Assembly: GCF_000224145.3 (NCBI RefSeq) | Contig: NC_020167.2 | Location: 5,811,365 to 5,875,364, forward strand | DNA from: Ciona intestinalis | Taxonomy: Eukaryota; Chordata; Ascidiacea; Phlebobranchia; Cionidae | Direction: 5' to 3' | Length of the DNA: 64,000 bases | Part shown: piece by piece, positions 15,001 through 23,909 of the stretch | How positions within the stretch are numbered: the stretch's first letter is position 1 | How the letters are laid out: each line of letters begins with the position of its first letter | The notes under the pieces: model-generated | Seen by the model: the letters and a program-made list of their open reading frames with translations, nothing else | What the model was told of the DNA's origin: nothing | Databases searched by the model: none | Made by a program: the position numbers and the translations under genes

Positions 15001-18000
15001 ACATTAGTCATTTTTTCCTACTTTTATTATCAATTTAAAAATGCAAGTACATATTTTTTTTAAACAGGTAACCTGTTTTTTTTTACCTTTTTTTAGAATT
15101 CAATAAAATAAAAACAAAATTTTATATTTATAGTTTCTTTTAATTTTTGAAAGAGTGCTAGGAATAAAACAAGTTTTTTAATATTTTTGTACTTTTTCTA
15201 CAGGTGATCTTGACTGCAATTGCTCTCTCAGTTTTTGTTAATCGATGTGCAAAGCATCGAGCTGAAGAAATGGTGGAAGAAGAGGAAGACGGTAAAGAGG
15301 AAATGGATGAGGATGAGTGGCAGAGGAGAGAGGAGGAGTGGCTCTTCCAACTTCCACCTGAGATCGGTACATAACTTCTTCCTAAAAACTATGCACAATA
15401 TTGAAAAAAGGGCAATTAGGATTGCTTAATACTAATTTAAATCAATTCAAAATAAAGTATTTTTCCGTTAAACTTCAGCTGGTTAAGTCCCTTGTTTAAC
15501 ACATTTGTTTTTGGCTGACAACCCACAATGGTCCAATGGCCGCATTTAACCCTTTTCCTTCAGAAAACATCACCAGTAAAGTCCACGCTGTGGGTAAAGA
15601 GCAACTTCGTGAGGCGAGGTTGGCTCGTGAGAAACACAAGATAATGTTGGAAACAATCCATGAGGTCATCGTTTATCTTCTTTATCTGATACTGCTCCTC
15701 ATGGCGGCAAACACAGCAAAAGATCCAATGTCGTTCCGATTTCATGACTCGCTCTCAGACATTTTTCTCAGGCAAGGAGAGCCACTGTTTGATGAGGTAA
15801 TGTTTGTGTAAAAAAAAGATTAAACAAAAAGGGTCCGTTCTGGAAGGTAGTAAAAAAATTAAAAATAATAATAAAAAGTAAATATTGTAGCAGCTTTTCG
15901 AAATATAAAGAATATTAAAGATTCTTGGGTTAAAACAGAGAAAAAAATGTACAAAAATCGTCAGTAAAACTAGATTGATCATTAAAATAGAAAAAATATG
16001 CTGCAATAATACAAAGTAGGTACGATAAAAAAATCTGATTCATCTTAGGTCAGAACTCCTGGTGATTTCTGGTCTTGGTGCAACAATTCTCTCATACCAG
16101 GGCTCCATGCATCAGATTGGTACAATGGAAAACGTGTAACGTGGTTGCATTCTAGATATGTCAGCAATAGGGAAACTTTTGTTACTGGACCTGCAAGAAT
16201 ACGCCAACTACGAGTGAAAAAAGGTGACAATTTCTTAGACATTTTTAGAATATTTTTGGGTTTGACTTTTTTTTTGATCATTTTTATGTTATTTTCAAAC
16301 TACATTAATTATAAAGAAACAGCTATTTGCTACATTACTTCTTGGTGGTAATGGGCAATCTCTGGCCCAATAAAAAGATAACATTCATGTATTTAAAAAT
16401 AACTAATTAGAGCAACATAGTGATGTTTTCAAGGAATGTTTTGACAGGAACTTGTGACATGCATGACAACATAACAAGGGTTCCGCGTGAATGCATTTCC
16501 ACATACAGCATATTCTCTCAGGAGGAAGCTCATTTTGTGGAAGGATGGAAAAATAGAAGTTTGGATGAAGACGTAAATTTTCTGTCTCCGTGGTCTTTTC
16601 AAGACTCTGCGTAAGTGTTTGAGGGATAGGGTATCAGGTTTAAGGATGCTTACTGAAGCACAATATTTGGAATTTAGCCTTGGCATTCCAACATAACAGA
16701 CAATAACTAGATTCCATTTTGGAAAAGTTTTTTGCAGTAATGGAATTATTGTTCTAGAGACAAAAGGGTTTTAAAAACTCTTTGTGTTTCTTGTAAACTC
16801 TTATTTTATTTATAAATATTAAAAGATGCCCAACATTTATTGTTCAACAATATTTTTAGTGAAGGGTTGTGAACAATTATACATTGGTACATTCTGACTT
16901 TTTTATGTGAGTAAGCTAATTATTCATTATTCAAGGACTCAAGATTTATTCCAGGCCCAGTAATCCCCCTGTACTAGGTAGTTTGACACAAAGTATGACA
17001 TGTGTAAAAATCTGTTACAGGAAACTTAACGGACATCCTTACACTGGCTTATTAAATATCTATGATGGCGGGGGTTACTCAGTAACACTGGGCAACACTG
17101 CAAAGAAAAGTCGCAAAATATTAAAACAATTAAAAGATCATGGTTGGGTGGATCGGCCTACATCTGCCATATTCGTGGAGTTTACAGTAAGTTTGTTTTA
17201 AAATGTTTTTATGGTGCACCACGTATGTGTCTTGGGCTAGACACTCAACAACAATTGCTCCAGCTCAATGGTTATTAATGGGTTGTATAAATGATCAGCA
17301 GAACAAAAAAAAAATAAAAAGCCAATTACAAAGTTACATACGTGGTATCTCATTAGCAGACACAAGGTGTGTAAAACAGAACACCCACGTTATAACCAGT
17401 TAACCACCATCGTTGGCTTGTCATGTTCGTTTATTCAATATATATGCTCATAATTTGTATTCATCATGCACCATTTTCATTTCTGCAGGTCTACAATGCA
17501 AACGTGAATCTCTTTGCATCCGTTGTGTTACTACTTGAAGGTTCTGCAAATGGGGCATTTTTCCCTTACCCTGTGATATCCCCTATAAGACTGTACGAGT
17601 TTATTGATGGCAAAGGGTTGTTGCTGGTGATAACGTACATCATATTTGTACTTGTGTTACTGTACAAGATTTTTAACGTAAGTTGTGTTTTGTTTTATGT
17701 TCTTAACTGCAGCACATCAATGATATGCAGTTTATACTAGACTAAAAAATTGGAAATAGTAAAGTTTTTACCATTTTCAGTTATTTATTCTTAAACCTAT
17801 ATTTTTGGTGTATTTAAAAAGTAGCTCCGTAGATTTGATGTAGAATTGGTTAAAATAACAATTTTTTTAGAAATTGATAAATGGAAAAACAAATTTTGAT
17901 ACTGATAAACACATAAATCAAAAAAAATATCCATTGTTCAGATTTTGAAAAGCATTAAGGAAATAAGATGGAAATATTTTCACCATTTTTGGAACTGGAT

Positions 18001-19912
18001 TGACTTTATATCAGCTCTCATGTCAATCACTGCATCTGGTATATATGGTGTTCGCTACATTCATTCTCACATCATTTTGGACAAAATCACTCAAGATGTA
18101 GATAAAGGTATGCAACTTTGAGAATAAAATTTAGACCAAAGTTTTATAATAAACTTATGTTTGATTTTGTTATTACTTAAACTGCATGAAAGTTCGTACT
18201 AAGGTTAAACTTCATAATGCTTTAGTGGGAAACATTTGGCGCGCATTTAGATCCAATATATATATGTTTTAGTAAAGTAATCCTAACTGACGATGTCTGG
18301 CGAAACTAATAATAAATTATAGTCAGTTCTTGAACGCTTTATGGTATATCTGAATAACAAGTTGGAAAGAACAAACACCTATAACCAAAATATATTCGTT
18401 CCAGAAACCTTTGTAAACTTCCAATACCTGATCTTATGGAACGACATCTTTCGATTTTTGATGTCTTTCATCCTCTTCTTTGCCACCATCAAGTTCACCC
18501 GTCTCCTCCGATTTAACCGGAGGATTCGCCTCCTCTCGATGACTCTGTCCTACGCAGCAAAACCTGTCGTCCTGTTCTCGGTCATGTTTAGCATTTATTT
18601 TCTCGGGTTTCTGTTTCTTGCAAATCTCTGGTTCGAACAGACAGTCTATGCTTATAGCAACATTCCTTTAGCAGTAAGTGCCTGTGTTTTATGAAATCGG
18701 ATATGTCGTAGTCATTAACAAAGTTTGTGGTTGTCACCTTTTATAGAGCTGGTACTTTGTTATACTTAAATAAAACCAAACTTGATTTTTTGATCTCAAA
18801 TTTGTTTTAAAGTCCAAAAAAGTAATACAGTCTTTTAATTTTAAAAAGTTGTTAATTAACAAACTATAGCAAAAAATATTGGATGTCAAAATCTCTAACA
18901 CACTTCATTACAGGCTGGTGAAATGTTTTCTATGCTGTTAAATCGATTTGATTTTACTCAACTTCAAGAAGCAGACAAGTTGTTAGGTCCTTTGTTTTTC
19001 TCTGCATTTACTGGAGTCTGCACAATTGCTCTGCTCAATATGTTTATTGTTATTCTGGATGAAAGCATTAAAAGGGTTAGTTTTTTTAAGTACTTGTGAT
19101 TACATAACTCATATATGTCGCATTGTCGCTATATATGTTATTCGTGCCAGGCATAATATATTTATTATAATAATGCTAATTTTTTGACAACCTAAAAGGG
19201 TTCACTAGGTTAGAACACTTACTGCTAAGTGTCTTGGACACACTCACCACAATAGTAGCAGTGTCAAGCTTTGAACCCGTAAACTTTAGGTTGGATGTAG
19301 ACACGCTGGCCACTTTGTTAGGGCGCCTATTTTAAAACAAGGCCTTCAGTTTTATTGACATTCAAATTTGTAACAGGCGCGAGCCGAGCTTGAACGAACC
19401 AAGAATGAATTTGAAGTTGTGGATTACATGAAGAAACAACTTGTGGGATATATTCACAGTGTGATGCCTGTGTTTTTGGAAAGTAAGTTCCTTATATGAT
19501 TTTTCCAACACCAATGTATAGTATGTGCATGCCCAATTGCAGTGCATATATAGGAGTTTAGAAACTACTTTTATGTAAGAATATAACAACTTTAAAACGA
19601 ATATATAAATACGTTTTACCTTAAACACCTTTTTATCATCTGGAATTCTTGAAAACATAAAAAATCTGATTATCATTATCTTTCTTAGGATCAAAGACCG
19701 AAGAAGAAGAAGATGAGCTTGTGTACATTCCACATCCGGAGCAGATCTTGGAGAAGAGGATCGACCAATTGACTCTTCATGTGTCCAATATCGAGCTTGA
19801 GTTTTACGAAGATGAAAACAAGAACGTTGATGTGGATGACTTAGAGGCCGAGTTAGATGACGTAGAGATGGATGACGTCATGTTGGACTTGATGTCCATT
19901 AAGTCATACTAA
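98..19912 (+). CDS. Polycystin-1-like receptor-channel protein, 5' incomplete (42 exons in window)
   Basis: A membrane receptor-channel protein of the polycystin-1/PKD1L/PKDREJ family. Splicing 42 exons at GT-AG sites keeps one open frame of about 2437 residues from 98 to the TAA ending at 19912; every junction phase was checked. Order on the fragment: REJ region (about 1-1180), stalk (1183-1340), GPS (about 1340-1383), first membrane helix (1384-1419), PLAT (1420-1530), then a multi-helix polycystin channel block (about 1590-2330) and an acidic tail with many Asp/Glu. The first exon opens in mid-codon after an acceptor at 97, so the N-terminus (LRR, lectin or PKD repeats in relatives) lies left of the window. 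Which vertebrate paralogue it matches best cannot be settled by eye. No coiled coil is obvious in the tail, unlike vertebrate PKD1. Exon coordinates are in the next four entries. Confidence 0.93.
1870..1990 (+). repeat. SINE tail copy
   Basis: Carries AACTTGTAAGCAGACAC and the CACGAGATAAACAAGTTACA end. Lies in a polycystin-gene intron. Confidence 0.8.
2880..3195 (+). mobile_element. tRNA-derived SINE, near full length
   Basis: The head contains GGCTAAGTGGTTAGCCCGCC (pol III A-box like) and AGTTCAAGGCCCG (B-box like), resembling a tRNA of the Asp/Val type. The body has CAAGACACTTAACGGCAAT; the tail has CACCCACAAAGCAACATACA and ends GCAAGTTACAATTATT. Confidence 0.82.
4477..4710. repeat. Tandem duplication, two units of about 120 bp
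   Basis: The unit starting AACCAAAACCAATT is repeated from 4597 with a few changes; both contain GGAAATAGTTGTGTTT. In a polycystin-gene intron. Confidence 0.85.
6374..6691 (-). mobile_element. tRNA-derived SINE, full length
   Basis: Reverse orientation. The head at 6640-6691 reads, on the minus strand, TATAGTGGTTAGCGCGCC with a B-box-like GGGTTTAAGGC. The tail is at 6374-6480 with GAATGAATGAATGTAAC. Best preserved copy for defining the family. Confidence 0.88.
7560..7680 (+). repeat. SINE tail, sense, near a splice acceptor
   Basis: Diverged tail (GGTAACTCGTAAGC, CAAGTTACCATCATTTAATT); the acceptor of exon 7707-7824 lies about 26 bp beyond. Confidence 0.6.
10303..10375. repeat. Imperfect GAAT/AAAT microsatellite
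   Basis: Runs of TGAATGAATGAAT and AAATAAATAAA, probably a decayed reverse-oriented SINE tail. Confidence 0.8.
10730..10995 (+). mobile_element. tRNA-derived SINE, sense, before the GPS exon
   Basis: Diverged head, well preserved tail (GCTCACAAAGTAACATACAT, GGCCACGCGAGGATTAAGC). The acceptor of exon 11076-11206 follows within about 80 bp. Confidence 0.78.
11506..12586 (+). other. First membrane helix and PLAT domain of the polycystin-1-like gene
   Basis: Exon 11506-11613 encodes a hydrophobic helix (LLTLICIFVLYVVGLFY) followed by a basic RRQDKK stop-transfer segment. Exons 11927-12097 and 12426-12586 encode a cytoplasmic PLAT/LH2 domain: LLPDNKL, YQITIKTG, then SEVFFVLGGE and TSVRRLS, ending with WYLDHVSVCD. 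These are standard PLAT landmarks. Known PLAT domains bind lipid or protein partners. Confidence 0.92.
12285..12412 (+). repeat. SINE tail, sense, adjoining a splice acceptor
   Basis: AGTAACTTGTAAGCAGGCAC to GATAAATTATTTACATCAAT, followed within about 15 bp by the acceptor at 12425. Confidence 0.75.
17205..17450 (+). mobile_element. SINE, sense, before a splice acceptor
   Basis: Body and tail present (ACACTCAACAACAATTGCTC, AAAGTTACATACGTGGTATC, CGTTGGCTTGTC). The acceptor for exon 17489-17677 is about 38 bp downstream. Confidence 0.78.
19190..19325 (-). mobile_element. SINE head and body, reverse orientation
   Basis: Contains TGCTAAGTGTCTTGGACACA and the reverse-complemented B-box-like TTGAACCCG. 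Confidence 0.7.
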
Positions 19913-20548
19913 TAATTGGTTCATGAAGGCTTGTATATATGATTCCACGTAGATTATGTTTGTTTTGATGTTTCTATTTAGTCCTTGGTGCTATCTGTCT
20001 GTAGGATTTAAGAGCAAGATCATAAATGTTTGATTTTATTGGAACTTTAAACCTTAGTTAACTTTCTATTTTATTTGTTCTACAAAATTTGGCGTTCGCA
20101 TGTTGGTGTGATAGCAATACATATCTGTGTATAGAATTAAAAACCAACAGAAGCTTATTGTTATTAAACAGTCATTGGAAATCACGCAAATAAACGCATC
20201 TAAAACAACCCTTTGATTCTATGTGTTTTACAAAATTTGGTAAGAGCTGTAATTTGATAATGTATTTGTATAATATGGTAACCCTGCTCTACCCGGTATG
20301 ATGTGATTGAATACTACAGGGGGAAGGATATAATCTGTTTATCAGCATTGAAAGTCTGATACATGTTTATAGAACAGATTGTAGAGGAGAGCAAAAATAT
20401 GTGAAACCATTAGGCGCGTTATCAGGACTATGACAACTGTCATGTAGGTACAACTTCAGAGGGTTTTCCTCGAGCTTGTTTATTCTTTCAAGAATTCACG
20501 AGTTTATTTTGTTGGATTTTGAAGTATTAAAAGGGTTTCTTAGTAGAA
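19913..20548. other. 3' UTR of the polycystin-1-like gene and intergenic DNA before SGSH
   Basis: No coding potential. It should hold the 3' UTR of the upstream gene and the promoter and 5' UTR of SGSH. An ATTAAA lies near 20136 as a possible polyadenylation signal. No dispersed repeat was recognised. Confidence 0.5.
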
Positions 20549-23494
20549 ATGTTCACTTTAAAGTCAATTTCATTTATAAATATCCTGTTCTGGGTTTATT
20601 CTTTAAGTAGTGGTTCAGACATTCGTCCAAATGTTCTTGTTCTAGTTGCCGACGATCTCGGATTTGAGTTGAACGCATACGAGAATAATGTTATAAAAAC
20701 TCCGAACATTAACGATCTTGCTGATCGTGGAATTGTATATTCAAATGCATTTACAACAGTGAGCAGCTGCTCCCCCAGTCGTTCCACAATCTTAACTGGT
20801 TTGCCACAGCATCAAAATGGTGAGAAAATTGTGAAATACAGACAATACAAGTTTGCTTAGAGACCTTGAGCCCTACTTATTACTCACTAGCACCGTCTTT
20901 TTACCAAGGTGATCCTAGAATACAGATATTCTAGCGGCCATTTTCGATACCTTCTACTGGTGCCACCAACCTAAAATTTGGACACTGTACTAACTAGACC
21001 CCAGCGGTACCGATTCTGAAATCAAAAATTTAAAATTCGAAAAAATATTAATTATGAATATTAATATTCGTCATAAAAACATATTTATAAATTTTTCGCA
21101 CGCACCAGCTTTGAATGTGTTGTAGCGCTACGTATTAGCTACAAAATGAAACATTTTTTTCTTCAAAAAAATGGGGGCTTGGGTTCAGAATACAAACAAG
21201 TATGGTCAAACAANNNNNNNNNNNNNNNNNNNNNNNNNNNNNNNNNNNNNNNNNNNNNNNNNNAAATAATCACCCACTAAGTAACATACATGGCAACTCG
21301 TAAGCTGGCACGAGGTGTTAAACCCGTGTTATAACGACTGTCGTTTTCCGGCCACGCGAGGATAAAATAAGTTACATTCATTCATTCATTCATTCATTCA
21401 TTCATTCATTCATTCATTCATAACTCAAATCATATAAATATCAAATTTTCAATTTTTTTTGCAAAAATATAACTTCCGCATACATCTATGTTGGTCACTA
21501 ACATACCATTCCCATTAAAAAAATAATTAATTTTAATTTTTTTTTAATTATGAATATTAATATTCGTCATAAAAACATATTTATAGAATTTTCGCACGCA
21601 CCAGCTTGGAATATGTTATAGCGCTACGTATTAGCTACAAAATGAAACTTTCATTTCTTCAAAAAAATGCGGGCTTGGGTTCAGAATACAGACAAGTATG
21701 AGTCATGACTATAATTCCTTGTTCATATATTTTATTTGATTTCAGAATCGGTACCGCTGGGGTCTAGTTAGTACAGTGTCCAAATTTTAGGTTGGTGGCA
21801 CCAGTAGAAGGTATCGAAAATGGCCGCTAGAATATCTGTATTCTAGGATCACCTTGGTCGTCTTTTTTATCTTAAACAATATTCTAATGTAACATTTTTA
21901 AAATTTCAGTGCATTTTAAACTTGGTATTCACTATCATTAAAGATTTTTATTTTAGGCATAACATAATTTTCTGTTATTGTTAATTGTCTTTGTAGTAGC
22001 CAGAATAAATGTATCAAATTTTTGTTAACCGCCATGGCACAAATCCCGCACAATGCTTAGTGCACTTGCCTCTAGCCCAGTTGCTCCTACCCGGTTGTCT
22101 CTTATGGGTTGTCTAAATTTAGAGCCACCATATGTGTTAACTCAGAAGCAGGCACAAAATGTTTGTGAAACAGATCACCCATGTAAAATTAACTGTCGTT
22201 GCCTGGATAATTAAGTTCATTTGTTTCTTCATCTTTTCTAGGAATGTATGGTTTGCACAACGGCTACCACCACTTTAATTCATTCGACGAAGTTAAAAGT
22301 TTGCCCTTTCTGCTTCATGAAAATGGGATTAGAACCGGCATTATTGGAAAGAAACATGTTGCGCCAGAGGCAGTTTACCCGTTCGATTTTGCGGAAACAG
22401 AAGAGAACAATTCAATATTGCAAGTTGGGCGTAACATTACACGAATGAAGGAGCTAGCCAAACAATTTTTTTCAATGCAGTTGAAAAATGAATCTTTTTT
22501 ATTATACATTGGGTTTCATGACCCCCACAGGTGTGGCCACACCCACCCGCAATATGGAGAGTTTTGTGAGAAATTTGGTAATGGAGATTATCGAATGGGG
22601 AAAATCCCTGACTGGAAACCAGATTACTATAGTCCCGATGATGTCATAGTACCCCCATTTGTTCAAGACACTCCTGCTTCCAGAAAAGATATTTCTGCTC
22701 AATACACAACTATATCTAGATTAGACCAAGGCGTAGGTCTGATTATAAATGAACTAAAACAAGCAGGATTTTTAGAATCCACCTTAATTTTATTCACTTC
22801 AGATAATGGTATTCCATTTCCTAATGGGAGAACAAACCTTTATAATTCAGGGACTGCGGGACCTTTTATACTAGCTTTACCAGTGCAGAAACACAAGCAG
22901 GCTGTAGTTGATAATAGTTATGTTTCTCTACTTGACATTACCCCTACCGTTTTGGATTGGTTCAGCATTACCTACCCCCAGTATACATTATTTCATAGGG
23001 ATGTAAAACTTACAGGAAAATCACTCCTAAAAGACATCAGTAATAGTGATGTTGCTTTTGGAAGCCATAGCCTGCATGAAGTGACTATGTACTACCCCAT
23101 GAGGTCTGTACATAAAAATGGTCTACTTCTTATTCAAAATCTCAACTACCTTATGCCATTTCCAATAGATCAGGACTTCTATTTGTCTTTATCATTTCAA
23201 GACCTTCTAAATCGGACACAAACAGGGGCAGACCTTCATTGGTCAAAAACCCTTAAGCAATATTACCAAAGGTCTCAACTAGAACTGTTTAATTTAACCA
23301 GTGACCCATTAGAGCTTGACAATTTGGCTTATAAACCAGAATACCATAACATACTTACTGATATGCAGACATTGTTACAGCAATGGCAGAACACAACATG
23401 GGACCCATGGAGATGCGCTCCAAGTGGTGTATTACAGGATTCGGGAGCTTATAAGCTTAACCCAACATGTTTGCCTTTATTAAATGGATTATAA
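20549..23494 (+). CDS. SGSH: N-sulfoglucosamine sulfohydrolase (heparan N-sulfatase)
   Basis: Lysosomal sulfatase that removes N-linked sulfate from terminal glucosamine in heparan sulfate breakdown. Exons 20549-20819 and 22242-23494 join in phase (GGA codon split) to give 507 residues, close to the human 502. The first 20 or so residues are a hydrophobic signal peptide. Metal-binding Asp35-Asp36 sit in [10 protein letters not shown]. The sulfatase signature [13 protein letters not shown] has Cys74 (codon 20768-20770), the residue converted to formylglycine. Downstream blocks [34 protein letters not shown], and PMRSV with [10 protein letters not shown] are highly SGSH-like. Several Asn-X-Ser/Thr sequons fit a lysosomal glycoprotein. 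The single intron holds a fold-back transposon and an assembly gap. Confidence 0.97.
21214..21263. other. Assembly gap (50 N)
   Basis: Exactly 50 N, the same length as the other two gaps, so it is a placeholder and not a measured size. It lies inside the fold-back element in SGSH intron 1. Confidence 0.95.
21270..21421 (+). repeat. SINE tail with (ATTC)n end inside the fold-back element
   Basis: CACCCACTAAGTAACATACA through GGCCACGCGAGGATAAAATA, ending in about 12 ATTC repeats. Starts right after the gap. Confidence 0.85.
22035..22230 (+). mobile_element. SINE, sense, adjoining the SGSH exon 2 acceptor
   Basis: Diverged head and body (GCTTAGTGCACTTGCCTC, GGTTGTCTCTTATGGGTTGT), tail to GATAATTAAGTTCATTTG. 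The acceptor ending 22241 follows directly. Confidence 0.75.
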
Positions 23495-23909
23495 CCAAAT
23501 GTTGGAAAAGTATGTGGTTGTCTAATCTTCCGTTTATGTTTTTAAAATTTTTAAAAAGTGCCTTTTTTATATTTTGAAACCGCATTCACTGGTCTTAAGT
23601 TGTTTTGTATGTTAAAATGGTCTTTAAATTACTTCATTCATTCTTTAAAGTATACTGGCCATGTGGCTAGTGTCCACCAAAGAAAAATAGGAAAATGAAC
23701 AATTTTTAGTAATAGTTTTATAATTTCTTTACTTCACATTTCATGTGCAATTTCATATTTTGTTGTTTGGTGCTGTTGTCCACTGACTACTGCTATTATT
23801 AACTGAGCAGTATTTCTACAGTAATGTGAAATTCCTTTTCATTCATTTTATCATAATTATTTCGCAGTGCAACTTTAGGCAATGGATAAAACTAAACCTG
23901 TTCTGTGCA

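Larger units (their letters stand above)
12703..19912 (+). other. Polycystin channel block and acidic tail of the polycystin-1-like gene
   Basis: Exons: 12703-12863, 13214-13360, 13905-13990, 14425-14558, 14805-14985, 15204-15366, 15564-15796, 16049-16223, 16448-16610, 17021-17186, 17489-17677, 17942-18107, 18405-18673, 18914-19075, 19377-19482, 19689-19912. Family landmarks in order: LPHWTIYFTW before a membrane helix; ARIRQLRVKK at the end of 16049-16223; YDGGGYSVTL in 17021-17186; VYNANVNLF starting 17489-17677; membrane helices in 17489-18673; and a last helix ending ALLNMFIVILDESIKR. The first loop between helices 6 and 7 matches the polycystin/TOP domain. The tail from about 19689 is strongly acidic and ends IKSY. 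Confidence 0.92.
20894..21867. mobile_element. Fold-back (MULE-like) element with long inverted repeats and 9-bp target duplication
   Basis: Left inverted repeat 20903-21026 and right inverted repeat 21735-21858 are 124 bp each and look identical as reverse complements. CGTCTTTTT occurs directly outside both ends (20894-20902 and 21859-21867), which reads as a 9-bp target-site duplication. Inside, a segment of about 160 bp is present twice in direct orientation (about 21050-21207 and 21545-21702), around a 50-N gap and a SINE tail copy. No transposase ORF is visible. Long TIRs plus 9-bp duplications are typical of Mutator-like or fold-back elements; the superfamily is an inference. Confidence 0.8.
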
